Origin: Laspinema olomoucense D3b
Lineage (GTDB): Bacteria > Cyanobacteriota > Cyanobacteriia > Cyanobacteriales > Laspinemataceae
NCBI RefSeq assembly: GCF_025370785.1
Contig: NZ_JAMXFA010000015.1
Coordinates: forward strand, 53,945-117,944
Reading direction: 5' to 3'
Length of the DNA stretch: 64,000 nt
In this document: piece after piece, positions 18,583 through 27,631 of the stretch
How positions within the stretch are numbered: position 1 is the stretch's first letter
How the letters are laid out: each line of letters begins with the position of its first letter
The notes under the pieces: generated by a model
Databases searched by the model: none
The model's input: the letters and a program-made list of their open reading frames with translations, nothing else
What the model was told of the DNA's origin: nothing
Position numbers and translations under genes: made by a program

Positions 18583-19260
18583 TTAATATTCAATCCCCGG
18601 TTGAGCTTTAACGCCTTGTTCCCGGAACGGATGCTTGATGAGAGTCATTTCGGTTACTAAGTCAGCGCGTTCGATCAGGGGTGCCGGTGCGCCTCTGCCG
18701 GTGAGGATAACATGAGACTCGTGGGGTTTTTGCTCTAAACCGGCGAGAACCTCCTCCACAGGCAGATAACCCAGCTTAAGTGCGACATTAATTTCATCCA
18801 GCAGCACCAGTTTATAGTCTGGGTTGGTGATAAAACTTAAGGCTTTTTCCCAAGCTTGACGGGCTTTTTGAATGTCCCGATCGCGGTCCTGGGTTTCCCA
18901 GGTGAATCCTTCCCCCATCGCGTGGAATTCCAGGAGATCGCTAAAGTGGCTTAAAATTTCCTTTTCTGCCGGTTCCCAAGCGCCCTTGATAAACTGAACG
19001 ATCGCCACCCGGAATCCATGTCCGAGGGATCTCAACACCATCCCTAACGCCGCAGTGGTTTTTCCCTTGCCATTCCCGGTATTGACCACAATTAATCCCT
19101 TCTCAACCGACGCCAGGGCCACCCGTTGTTCTTGGACCTCCTTGCGGCGCTGCATCTTTTGTTGATACTGACTGTCACTCAACGAAGAGGAGAGGCGATC
19201 GCCCCGAGTCTCTCCCCCGGCTAAATTTTCCCCAGGCACTAAATTAGCTTTGGTTTCCAT
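18583..19260 (-). CDS. cobO: Cob(I)yrinic acid a,c-diamide adenosyltransferase
   Basis: 225 residues. After a variable 50-residue N-terminus, the CobO/BtuR/CobA core has GLIVVNTGNGKGKTTAALG (Walker A about 62-69), VAIVQFIKG, the ATP/corrinoid region WEKALSFI, VLLDEINVALKLGYL and ILTGRGAP. It adds the adenosyl group to the cobalt of corrinoids in coenzyme B12 synthesis. The end EQGVKAQPGIEY is the standard C-terminus. It stands alone; cbiD occurs 22 kb away. No cobalamin riboswitch was seen upstream. Confidence 0.94.
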   Translation of the reverse strand: METKANLVPGENLAGGETRGDRLSSSLSDSQYQQKMQRRKEVQEQRVALASVEKGLIVVNTGNGKGKTTAALGMVLRSLGHGFRVAIVQFIKGAWEPAEKEILSHFSDLLEFHAMGEGFTWETQDRDRDIQKARQAWEKALSFITNPDYKLVLLDEINVALKLGYLPVEEVLAGLEQKPHESHVILTGRGAPAPLIERADLVTEMTLIKHPFREQGVKAQPGIEY

Positions 19261-19667
19261 TGCTCATTGCTCCCTTGACTACCCCTCTTGCAGACTTGAG
19301 GAAACTCCCTCACCGGGTTACTCACCCGGACCCACGCTCCTCATTCATTAAAATGATGCAAGAAGTTTAATCTCTAGGGTAGATCCCTATGGGGAGATTT
19401 CATCGGAAGATTTCTAGTTGAAGCCCCTGATCTAAGGGCTCCACTGTATCATTCTCGGATTTCTGAGGTGGAAACATGGAGAAATGACGTTGAGTTTTTC
19501 TAAGATTAAGAATAGGTTAAAGGATGTAACTTAAAAAATAAACAGGTTAAACGGGGCTCAGAGGTTTAGACCTCTATCCCAGGATAACCCCTCACCAACG
19601 GCCCAGAAGAACACCCACCTGGATCCGCTTGGGTCAAAGCTGCTAATTGTTGATTCCGGAGGAAGCT
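19261..19667. other. Divergent intergenic region, nothing definite
   Basis: About 400 bases between cobO and the small plus-strand gene. It should contain two promoters. No repeat, riboswitch-like fold or coding frame was recognised. Confidence 0.5.
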
Positions 19668-19913
19668 ATGACAGACAAATCGGATTTTCTCTATCCGCGC
19701 AGTCGATACTATGGTAAGTTTTCGCCTGAAAACTTGGCCTTTGATGCAAATTTACAGGAATTTGCTCAAAAAGTGAACTACATCTGTGGTTTGGAAACCG
19801 GCGGCAAAATCTCCCCGGATCAAGCCTACGAAGACATTAAGGGCCTCTGGAAACAGCTTAAAAAATCCAAAAAAGAGCTAGGGATCGGAGAACCCCCGAT
19901 CCAACCGGAGTAA
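19668..19913 (+). CDS. Small conserved cyanobacterial protein (DUF7219-like)
   Basis: 81 residues. The text SDFLYPRSRYYGKFSPENLAF, FAQKVNYICGLETGGKISP and YEDIKGLWKQLKKSKKELGI is a well-conserved small cyanobacterial family, with helical character and no membrane segment. Function unknown. ATG 19668 is chosen because GGAGGAAG lies 6 bases upstream; the frame extends to a TTG at 19647. Confidence 0.8.
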   Translation: MTDKSDFLYPRSRYYGKFSPENLAFDANLQEFAQKVNYICGLETGGKISPDQAYEDIKGLWKQLKKSKKELGIGEPPIQPE

Positions 19914-20085
19914 GACTGCCTGAGTGAAACAGAGGAATTGAGAATTAAATGTTAAAGAGTTAAAAAGTATTAATGATTAACAATTAATTCTTGATTCAGG
20001 TTTCCCTGACCCTGACTTGGGCAGGCATGGAGTCCCCAAACCCGATAAACTGACTTCATCCGTTTGAAGGGGTGATTGATTGTCC

Positions 20086-21336
20086 ATGTTGCCGGTTAAA
20101 CAAGCAGAAGAAGTCATCTTAGGGTTAGTGCAACCGATGGATCTGGTTCAGGATCAGGAACAGGTTGAGTTGTTATCCGCCCGGGGGCGAGTGTTGGCAG
20201 AATCCGTGGTGGGAACCTTAGATTTTCCCCACTGGGATAACTCCGCAATGGATGGATATGCAGTGCGCTACGAAGATGTCGCGGAAGTTCGTGGCGATCG
20301 CCCCATCCAATTGGAAATCATCGAAGAAATTCCTGCCGGGAAACCCCCCCAGAAAACCATTAACAAGGGACAAGCAGCCCGAATTTTCACCGGGTCCATG
20401 ATGCCACCGGGTGCGGATACGGTGACAATTCAGGAAGACACCCAGCGGAAAGGCGATCGCGTGGAAATCTTATCTGCCCCCTCGCAACGGGGAGAATGGG
20501 TGCGCTATCAGGGTTCCTTTTACCAATCGGGAACTCCCCTCCTATCCCCAGGAATCGTCTTGAGTGCGCCAGATATTGCGGTTCTTGCCACGGCACAGAT
20601 TACCCAAGTGCCGGTGTATCGCCGTTGTCAAATCGCTATCTTATCCACAGGGGATGAGTTAGTTGCTCCAGGCCAACCCTTAAAACCGGGACAACTGGTA
20701 GACTCCAATCAATATGCTTTAGCCGCTGCTGTCAGTGCCGCCGGGGGGGAACCCTTGTTGATGGGAATTGTGGGAGATCAACCCGAGGCACTGCAAAAGG
20801 CGATCGCCCATGCCTTAACGGTTGCCGATATTGTCCTGTCTACCGGCGGCGTCTCCGTTGGCGACTATGATTACGTCGAACAAATTCTTACCCAATTAAA
20901 GGGAACAATCCACATCAAAAAGGTGGGGATTAGACCGGGGAAACCCTTAACTGTTGCCAGTTTCCCTCGGGAAGAGTCTACCCACTCAGTCCTTTATTTT
21001 GGTTTGCCGGGAAATCCCGTTTCCGCCTTAGTCACCTTTTGGCGCTTCGTACAACCGGCTATGCGGAAATTCGCGGGATGGAAGCAGGGATGGGAACCTC
21101 AGTTTTTAACAGCGCGATCGCAGCAAGAATTACGCGGAGGAGGACCCCGAGAAATCTATCTCTGGGGGAAAATCCACTGCATCGATGGCATTTACGAATT
21201 TGAACCCGCAGGCGGCAGTCACAGTTCAGGAAATTTGATTAATCTAGCCCAAACTACGGCCCTAGCGGTGATTCCGGTAGGAGTCACCACCATAGCACCC
21301 GGTGACTCTATCCAAGTTCTACCTATCAACAGTTAA
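20086..21336 (+). CDS. moeA: Molybdopterin molybdenumtransferase
   Basis: 416 residues, full family length. Domain order is that of MoeA: the N-terminal region with HWDNSAMDGYAVR, the IFTGSMMPPGADTVTIQED segment, the MogA-like domain (ILSTGDELV, GQLVDSN, TGGVSVGDYD, GKPLTVA, GLPGNPVSALVTF) and a C-terminal beta domain. It inserts molybdate into adenylylated molybdopterin to form Moco. ATG 20086 is preferred to the TTG at 20080. No other molybdopterin gene is in the window. Confidence 0.95.
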   Translation: MLPVKQAEEVILGLVQPMDLVQDQEQVELLSARGRVLAESVVGTLDFPHWDNSAMDGYAVRYEDVAEVRGDRPIQLEIIEEIPAGKPPQKTINKGQAARIFTGSMMPPGADTVTIQEDTQRKGDRVEILSAPSQRGEWVRYQGSFYQSGTPLLSPGIVLSAPDIAVLATAQITQVPVYRRCQIAILSTGDELVAPGQPLKPGQLVDSNQYALAAAVSAAGGEPLLMGIVGDQPEALQKAIAHALTVADIVLSTGGVSVGDYDYVEQILTQLKGTIHIKKVGIRPGKPLTVASFPREESTHSVLYFGLPGNPVSALVTFWRFVQPAMRKFAGWKQGWEPQFLTARSQQELRGGGPREIYLWGKIHCIDGIYEFEPAGGSHSSGNLINLAQTTALAVIPVGVTTIAPGDSIQVLPINS

Positions 21337-21384
21337 GGCGGTTTGGGACAGACAACAGGCGGGGGTTCCAACCCCCTGATCATA

Positions 21385-21463
21385 GCTAAAGTCGGTTAAA
21401 ACCGACTTTAGCAACAACCTGTATTTGTTCGCTCTATTGTTCGTAGTAACGACTTCAGTCGTT
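21385..21463. repeat. Cluster of small palindromes between moeA and its neighbour
   Basis: GCTAAAGTCGGTT-AA-AACCGACTTTAGC (21385-21412) is perfect. The GTAGTAAC-type hairpin follows at 21443-21463 with AACGACT/AGTCGTT arms. Just before, GGGGGTT and AACCCCC flank two bases near 21361. The genes on both sides converge, so the cluster could also act as terminator. Confidence 0.65.
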
Positions 21464-21490
21464 CCCTCCCCCATAAAAAAACCGATCGCC

Positions 21491-22273
21491 CTATTCCTCG
21501 TATTCATAAACCCGAGGGCGTACTTTAACCGAAGTGCGCTTTTTCAAAGGGACTGCTAGAGGTTCCATTCCCACGCCTAGCTGTTTACCCGGTTCAATCG
21601 CTTGGAGTCCATCGAGAACCGCATCACGAACCAGGGGTTCAGTTTCCCGGGACAACAGCAGGCGAAAATAGTCAGCGATCGCCCGTCGTTCAGCAAGGGG
21701 GGTCATGGGTAGGGATTTAGTAATTTGTCGAACCGCAATCAGACGCTTGAGGGGGTCCGAATCGGTCAAATTCATCACCCTGGCATTGAGGTGAGTTGTC
21801 TGCGAACTCACTTGACGATTTAGCGCTTGCCAAACCAGTAATATTAAAGTTGCGAAGGTCATGATTCCCTGGGCGATCGCCGCTGTTGCTAACCAGGGAC
21901 TGGGGGATTCCAGCCAGATCGAGACTGCCATGTAACTTCCTAGGGTGGCAAGTCCTCCTGTCCCCACAGCGATCGCCACCTGACGGTTTGCACCGCCAAG
22001 AGACTGATTCAAGCGCGATCGCACCTGATGCCAGTTCCATCCTTGGATCATGTAAGTCGCCAACATCACCAGGACCCCGGCCCCTGTTGCGACTAAGAGT
22101 TTCCAGTTCCAAATCAGCAAGGCGATCGTCACCGTCCCCCCCAACAGCCAAGTGCCGTTTAAGCGGATTCGCATCGGTGCGCCAGTTTTGTCAACAAAGC
22201 CCTGCTTCAGTAGAGGGGATGCCCTCCATAACTCGTTGACCCGTTGTTGCCACTGCGATAACCCCTTTGCCAC
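21491..22273 (-). CDS. Conserved membrane protein of unknown function
   Basis: 260 residues starting at GTG 22273. Hydrophobic segments lie at about 42-70 (two), 98-118 and 124-148, so four membrane helices are likely. The C-terminal cytoplasmic part has a helical region of ADP-like repeats (LKRLIAVRQITKSLPMTPLAERRAIADYFRLLLSRETEPLVRDAVLDGL) reminiscent of HEAT repeats, then an acidic tail. I do not recognise a function. It ends close to the palindrome cluster downstream of moeA. Confidence 0.7.
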   Translation of the reverse strand: MAKGLSQWQQRVNELWRASPLLKQGFVDKTGAPMRIRLNGTWLLGGTVTIALLIWNWKLLVATGAGVLVMLATYMIQGWNWHQVRSRLNQSLGGANRQVAIAVGTGGLATLGSYMAVSIWLESPSPWLATAAIAQGIMTFATLILLVWQALNRQVSSQTTHLNARVMNLTDSDPLKRLIAVRQITKSLPMTPLAERRAIADYFRLLLSRETEPLVRDAVLDGLQAIEPGKQLGVGMEPLAVPLKKRTSVKVRPRVYEYEE

Positions 22274-22530
22274 GTTATTTTACCTATTTCGTCTGAGTCA
22301 CAGAAACAAGATGGATATAGTTTACGCTCATACGGCATTTCTGGGAATATCTTTGGATAGAGATTGGGGAAATTGGGGAGATTGGGGGGATTTAATCCGA
22401 CAGAGGAAAAGAAGCAGGACGGGTTTTCGTCTGACCCAATGCTGCAAGAGGCGATCGAGTCTTAGATTGTAGCGAGGTTCACAGAACCCGTGAGTTGCCA
22501 GTTTGAGGAGCAACCCGCCCCCTAATTGCT

Positions 22531-23367
22531 TCAATTGCCTAAACGTTGCAAAGACTGGTACATTGCTTTAAAAAGGGGGCAGATTTCTTGCACTCTTTGA
22601 CCGGATATTTTTTCCAAAATTTCTGATGAATGTCGCGCTTTATTATAGCGAGAGGGTTGTTGAGCCTCTTGAGAAATCTGGGCTTGACTTGAGGCTTCGA
22701 CAATTTGTTCCGAGAGCTTTACTTGACAGACTCCAGTTTCAGGATTAAATCCGCCATACAGTTCCGGATTTTCAAAATCTAACTGAGCAACGTCTCGCAA
22801 CCATTGCTTCATCCGAATCCATTGGTGTTGAGGAAAATCTCGGTGCTGACAGTTTCCCCAGTCGGCAATAATCCAAGACTCTATTTCTGGAGATGCAAAT
22901 CCTACAATAATTTGGGGGTTAAATTGCACTTCATCTAATCGATTTTTCATCCGCTCGTCCAACGGTTCTTTAGCCTGAATCAGACTCTGGGTGACTTGTT
23001 GAATATAATTATTTTGGATATGATGAAATCCTGGGGATTCTATATCATTACAGACTAACCCGTGCCATCGGCGGCAATCTAAATCATCAATGACGAGAAT
23101 GGCGTCACATAAGCTATTCTTGAGCAATCGCTCTTCCAGCGATTTACGAGTTAAGAGAAACGATAGGCGTTCCGAGATAGCTCTGAGCAAATCACTTCCT
23201 GTGGTTGACCGGACTATAGGAACAGCACGATTAGGTTTTCCAATGGGTTTGTGAGCGAGTTGAGGAAGTTGCCGCTCAAAATGATAGTCAGGAAATTCCT
23301 TTTGCAAAAGTTTGACTAAGCCGCTATACTCCGGTGGTCCGCCTCCAGCAAACAACCAAATTACCAC
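22531..23367 (-). CDS. TOPRIM-like (DUF4276-type) partner of an AAA ATPase
   Basis: 278 residues. The N-terminal part reads as a TOPRIM-like nuclease fold: a beta strand into FAGGGPPEYSGL (E13), and ILVIDDLD (D94, D95, D97) in the position of the DxD motif. Residues about 145-175 (IIVGFASPEIESWIIADW) match the DUF4276 C-terminal region with a conserved ESW. It overlaps the ATPase gene by 7 bases and starts with GTG 23367, so it is co-translated. ATPase/TOPRIM pairs are found in anti-phage systems (OLD, Gabija, PARIS). Nuclease activity is inferred only. Confidence 0.75.
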   Translation of the reverse strand: MVIWLFAGGGPPEYSGLVKLLQKEFPDYHFERQLPQLAHKPIGKPNRAVPIVRSTTGSDLLRAISERLSFLLTRKSLEERLLKNSLCDAILVIDDLDCRRWHGLVCNDIESPGFHHIQNNYIQQVTQSLIQAKEPLDERMKNRLDEVQFNPQIIVGFASPEIESWIIADWGNCQHRDFPQHQWIRMKQWLRDVAQLDFENPELYGGFNPETGVCQVKLSEQIVEASSQAQISQEAQQPSRYNKARHSSEILEKISGQRVQEICPLFKAMYQSLQRLGN

Positions 23368-24641
23368 GGCCAGCCTCCAATGCTAGGATCCCCTACTCGA
23401 TACAAATCACCTAACTCCCATCCTTCTTGCAAACGGGCTTTGAATTGCTCTTCTTGAATGCGATCCAGGGAGACCAATCCATCCGCCCTTAAGTTAAGAG
23501 AGATTACACAGTCAGAACGATCTGTAAAACAGTCTAATAAATCTGGACTATGAGTGGAAACAATTACTTTAGTTCGTTGAGCGGCATAGTGAATCCATCC
23601 TGCCAAGATTTTCATCCAAGCTACATGAATCCCCAATTCAGGTTCATCAATGACCAGTAGGGAGGGAAGTTTCGGTGACAATAAAATGACAGCCCAGCAT
23701 AACATCCGCACGGAACCATCGGACATATCTCTGAGAGTCAAGCCCTTGCCTATCCCCTGGACCGACCACTCAATGGTTAGATTCAAAAGCCCTGCTCGCG
23801 TCGCACGAATGCGTCGCGTCATTGGAAATAATTGCTTGACTGCCTCGTTAAAGCGCTCCTCAAAATCAACACTGTCATTAGAAAGTTGCTCTAACACTGC
23901 CGCGAGATTTTCGCCGCTTTCTGATAAGTAAGTATTCAAAGAACCTGAACTTACCTTGGGTTCAGCGTTACGAATTTTTTGGGAATTCATGTGGTTGGCA
24001 TTATAGAAACGCCACCCTTTAATTTCGTCGAGTAAGTGTTGACGGACTGCATAGATACTTGATTTGAGAAGTAGCTCCCGCACTTCTTCGTCTTTTTGAA
24101 TGCGCTCATCGATACTCAAGAGTCCAAGGGAATCAACGGGAATATCAGAAATTCGTTGAAACCTCTGACTGCCATCGGGTTGTAAAATGGAAAGAACACC
24201 AGATCCGATGCTATGATCATGAAATTTATAGTAATAAAAAGGCTGATCCTCATCACCTCTTACAGGTGAATAGAGAAAATCTTCAGAAAGTTCTATCCGA
24301 TTGCTGGATTGACTTACAAATAATTTAATATCTAAATGAATAGGCTGATTTCGGGTTTCTTCAATTCCAGTGAACTTGTATTTTACACTAACTTCTGAGG
24401 GTCGCTCTCTATTAAAATAAAGCAGATGAGAACCCCCTAAATAGTCACAAGCATATTCCAAACCTTTTATATCTTCCGAGTTTTGAAAAACCGAGAGATG
24501 GATGAGATTTAATAGACCCACTAAATTACTCTTTCCTGAACCGTTTGGACCCACCAATATATTGAGCGGCTTGAGTTCTAAGGGAGTGGAGTAAAAATTT
24601 AAGTTTTTATAGTCTTTTGCCCAAATTGAGAGAAGAGACAT
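23361..24641 (-). CDS. AAA family ATPase (OLD/ABC-type, AAA_21-like)
   Basis: 426 residues. ABC-type ATPase head: Walker A VGPNGSGKSNL (31-39), a Q-loop region in the insert, the signature LRDMSDGSVR (about 303-312), Walker B LLVIDEPELGIH (about 328-339) and the H-loop STHSPDLLD (362-370). The central 60-270 region is a variable insertion with coiled segments. This is the OLD/RloA style of ATPase, which senses or gates an associated nuclease. The partner gene overlaps at 23361-23367. It has a somewhat lower GC than neighbours, consistent with an acquired module. Confidence 0.85.
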   Translation of the reverse strand: MSLLSIWAKDYKNLNFYSTPLELKPLNILVGPNGSGKSNLVGLLNLIHLSVFQNSEDIKGLEYACDYLGGSHLLYFNRERPSEVSVKYKFTGIEETRNQPIHLDIKLFVSQSSNRIELSEDFLYSPVRGDEDQPFYYYKFHDHSIGSGVLSILQPDGSQRFQRISDIPVDSLGLLSIDERIQKDEEVRELLLKSSIYAVRQHLLDEIKGWRFYNANHMNSQKIRNAEPKVSSGSLNTYLSESGENLAAVLEQLSNDSVDFEERFNEAVKQLFPMTRRIRATRAGLLNLTIEWSVQGIGKGLTLRDMSDGSVRMLCWAVILLSPKLPSLLVIDEPELGIHVAWMKILAGWIHYAAQRTKVIVSTHSPDLLDCFTDRSDCVISLNLRADGLVSLDRIQEEQFKARLQEGWELGDLYRVGDPSIGGWPW

Positions 24642-25262
24642 GAAATAATTTCATCCTTTTAGAAAAGTCTGGCAGCATCGAATTTTGGGGTTCCTGGGAG
24701 AACCGGAATATCCAAGTAGGATTACCTGAGGAACGCTGATATAGAGTAATTGCCAGATGAGAGCAGACATATTATATCCTTAAAAAGGATATAGTTTTGG
24801 ATTTTTACCATAGTACCCCAAAAGGTGACAAGTCACCAGATTGAGCTTTACCTGGGCTATTTCTGGGACGCGGTTGCTGAGATAGTGATGAGGTTCCCAT
24901 AGCCGCTTTGTCCTCGGGATGTTACACAAACCGGCTGTCCGGATTCCCCTGAGTCGGCGATCCTCTCCCCGGTTTCGGAAAGGATGGGCCTCACGCCAGT
25001 CCAAGAGGGGTTATCGATGGTCTGTCGCTACAAAATACACCGATTCGGGGCGTTGAGTAGAGGAGGAATTGGTTAAGATTTAAAAATCTAACTTCTATTC
25101 AGGGAAGGTTAACAATTAAACTCTCCCGAATAGATGGCTCAGTTTCAAGAGTATCATGCCAATGGGTTGGTTGGGTTAACGCCTGATAATTCGGGTTAAA
25201 AAACCGGGTCAAACTCAGAATAAAAGGGGCTAACCGACTCCAATTGAGAGGATTTTTCCCGA
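24642..25262. other. Intergenic region upstream of the ATPase pair
   Basis: There is no convincing gene in about 620 bases. A hairpin TATATCCTT-AAA-AAGGATATA (24773-24793) is followed by GTTTTGG. A 74-codon minus-strand open frame (24780-25004) is judged noise. The rest shows nothing definite. Confidence 0.5.
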
Positions 25263-25865
25263 CTAAACAGCAAAGGAAAATTCCGCTAAGGTGAGATGAC
25301 CATCGAAGGCATAAAAGGTAACCCGATGAATGTTAGGAACATTGATGATGAGTTCAGCATTCGGGGGAATTAACGAGGGGGAACCGGCTAAATTTGGTCC
25401 GAGGGTTTCGACTTCGGCAATTTGTTCGCCTTTTTCATTGTAAGCGCAAAGAACAGTGCGGCGGGAACTGGTGACGAGGCTATTTACCAGGTGAACGGGT
25501 TGGAGGAAGGAGACTTCGATCGCCCCGCTTTTGGGTGCACCCATGATGACAATCCGGCCTGATTTGCTGGGAAAAGCCGGGTTAGAAGGGGCCAGCGCGA
25601 TCGCATTGCTGAAAATGACTCCTTGGTGCTCAAATTGCCGTTCTACGACTTCAAAGCAATTTAAGGCTTCTAAATCTAAAATGATGCGCCCCAGTTCCGG
25701 TTCAACTAGACTCAACTCTACTGTTCCTGACTCTAACTTATCGGGAAAGGAGGTCAAGGTGGAAACTTTATTCAACTCGATCGCCGAGTCATGATTCCTC
25801 TTTTTCGGGATATCACGGCTATAGGAATTAAATTGCTCTACCATCACTGCACGTTGACGCATCAT
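25263..25865 (-). CDS. Conserved hypothetical protein, beta-sandwich-like
   Basis: 200 residues. No signal peptide. The second half alternates beta-rich stretches: EHQGVIFSNAIALAPSNPAFP, GRIVIMGAPKSGAIEVSFLQPV, LVTSSRRTVLCAYNEKGEQIAEVET, NIHRVTFYAFDGHLTLAEFSF. This pattern is common in cyanobacterial and actinobacterial proteins with a jelly-roll or carbohydrate-binding-like fold, often exported; here the first 40 residues are not hydrophobic. Function unknown. The start is one of two adjacent ATG codons (25865 or 25862) after GTGATAAG. Confidence 0.65.
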   Translation of the reverse strand: MMRQRAVMVEQFNSYSRDIPKKRNHDSAIELNKVSTLTSFPDKLESGTVELSLVEPELGRIILDLEALNCFEVVERQFEHQGVIFSNAIALAPSNPAFPSKSGRIVIMGAPKSGAIEVSFLQPVHLVNSLVTSSRRTVLCAYNEKGEQIAEVETLGPNLAGSPSLIPPNAELIINVPNIHRVTFYAFDGHLTLAEFSFAV

Positions 25866-26577
25866 CTTATCACTCCCTATTAAAGTTACTTCTGGCTACT
25901 TCAGATGAACCCACCCTTGAGTGTTTGAACCCTAATCGGGAGATCGCCATCGTTTCCGCTGCGATCGTCGAACCCAATTAAGACATATCCCTGCAGTGAC
26001 GCCCTTGCATCCCTTCACAAGGGACTCCATCACCCGTTGGGTTGCCACCAGGACTTTTCCCCTGTGGGGATTTGCCCGGTTGGTAAAGATGTTCACCCCA
26101 GAAATATTCTTTCGGGAAAAAATTAACCCTAATTTCCCAAACCGATCGCATGAGCTAAAACTACACCCTATATCCGTCTTGACTGGATAGCCCCATCCAG
26201 CCCTCGGTCATCAGAAGATTGGGTTACCGACAGTCCCGAGCAAGCATGAGGGGTGACACCCCACACCGTAAATTATGTATGATTGCGGCGATTTTAACAG
26301 CGCCCTGGGAAAATTATATTCAGAACTCAAACATCAACCAAATCCTTGCATGACAGGCGTTTTCACCCGATATAGCCGGACTCTAGCGGATCCGGAGCTT
26401 TATGGAAACTTTATAAAATTAGATTAGGCTTGATAAATCCTTTGCATTTGAAACCCGTTTTCAGAAAGATAGCCCAGGAGGGAGGGCCTAACTTAGTCAG
26501 GCGCGATCGCCTGGGGACGGTGGAGATTGTACAGTCCCAATGGAAGAATCATCATCTCGATATGAGGAGGTAAATTG
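25866..26577. other. Long intergenic region, nothing definite
   Basis: About 710 bases separate a minus-strand gene from the plus-strand hydrolase. I see no repeat family member, tRNA or coherent frame. A 64-codon open frame (25996-26190) lacks any family likeness. Small RNAs or leader sequences cannot be excluded. Confidence 0.5.
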
Positions 26578-27510
26578 ATGTTTATACCCCCCGGTTTTGA
26601 CCAGGGTTCAATTGTGACCTCCCTGGGTCGCATGGTTTACTATACCAACCGCCCGGAGTTTTGGCAGGGTGGACCCGGTGAAAGTGGCGATCGCCCCAAC
26701 CAACCCACATTACTCTTCCTGCACGGATTTGGTGGGGGGTCCTCTGCTTATGAGTGGTCCAAAGTTTATCCTGCCTTTGCCCCAGACTACCGGATCCTCG
26801 CCCCAGACTTAATCGGATGGGGACGTTCGGAACATCCTGAACGCAATTATCAAATTGAAGACTATCTGAGTACCCTCACCGAATTTATCCAACAGACTTG
26901 TCCCGAACCTGTAGTGGCGATCGCCTCTTCCCTAACCGCTGCCTTCACCATTCGAGTGGCGATCGCCCATCCCGAGTTCTTTAAAAGCCTAATTTTAACC
27001 ACCCCCTCGGGACTCTCCGACTTTGGGGAAAATTACAGCAACAGCTTTTTCGCCCAACTGGTGAAAACGCCCTTTCTAGACCAACTGTTGTATCGGACGG
27101 GAATCGCCACCGAAACTGGAATTCGCGGGTTCCTGCAAAGCCGACAATTTGCCAATTCCGACTTAATTTATCCCGAAATCGTCCAAGCGTACCTACAGTC
27201 AGCCCTAGAACCTAATGGCGAATATGCGGCCCTCTCCTTCGTGCGTGGGGACCTCTGCTTTGATTTATCCCGGGATATCCCCCAACTGACCACCCCCACC
27301 GCCTTTATTTGGGGACGCCAGTCCCAATTTACCGGACCCGAGCTCGGCAAGCGTCTCGCCAGTCTCAATCCCTCGGCAATCCGCGAGTTCATCCAGCTTG
27401 AAATGGTGGGATTAACGCCCCAATTAGAAGTTCCTGCGGTTACCATCGGTCTCATCCGCAGATTGCTGTTAGAACTAATTGAGCGATCGCCAGAATCTGC
27501 CCGGACTTAA
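26578..27510 (+). CDS. Alpha/beta hydrolase fold protein
   Basis: 310 residues. The oxyanion-hole phrase LLFLHGFGGGSSAYEWSKV, the strand-helix PDLIGWGRSEHP and the cap region follow the alpha/beta hydrolase plan. The nucleophile elbow reads VAIASSLTAAF, a departure from GxSxG (A-x-S-x-T), and no clear catalytic His motif is seen at the C-terminus, so it may be a weak or altered hydrolase. This variant is common in cyanobacteria. The ATG at 26578 follows AGGAGG at 7 bases; a TTG immediately before is less likely. Confidence 0.85.
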   Translation: MFIPPGFDQGSIVTSLGRMVYYTNRPEFWQGGPGESGDRPNQPTLLFLHGFGGGSSAYEWSKVYPAFAPDYRILAPDLIGWGRSEHPERNYQIEDYLSTLTEFIQQTCPEPVVAIASSLTAAFTIRVAIAHPEFFKSLILTTPSGLSDFGENYSNSFFAQLVKTPFLDQLLYRTGIATETGIRGFLQSRQFANSDLIYPEIVQAYLQSALEPNGEYAALSFVRGDLCFDLSRDIPQLTTPTAFIWGRQSQFTGPELGKRLASLNPSAIREFIQLEMVGLTPQLEVPAVTIGLIRRLLLELIERSPESART

Positions 27511-27535
27511 GACATCAGTTTGAGGTCCCCAAACA

Positions 27536-27602
27536 AGAAACCGGGTTTCTGACCCCGATTTTTGACAGATTGTCAAAAATGGGGTGAAGAAACCCGGTTT
27601 CT
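27536..27602. terminator. 67-base compound hairpin between convergent genes
   Basis: Two copies of the AGAAACC[C/G]GGTTTCT palindrome (27536-27550 and 27588-27602) flank CCCC...GGGG and the inner inverted repeat ATTTTTGACA-GAT-TGTCAAAAAT (27558-27580). The whole can fold into one long hairpin. It lies between the hydrolase gene and the DUF4330 gene, which converge, so it probably ends both transcripts. CCTTTTT follows on the plus strand. Confidence 0.7.
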
Positions 27603-27631
27603 AACCTTTTTAAAATTGAGGCGATCGCAGC

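Noticed and set aside
24780..25004. 74-codon minus-strand open frame in the gap upstream of the ATPase pair
   Set aside because: Composition and lack of SD or family likeness suggest noise.
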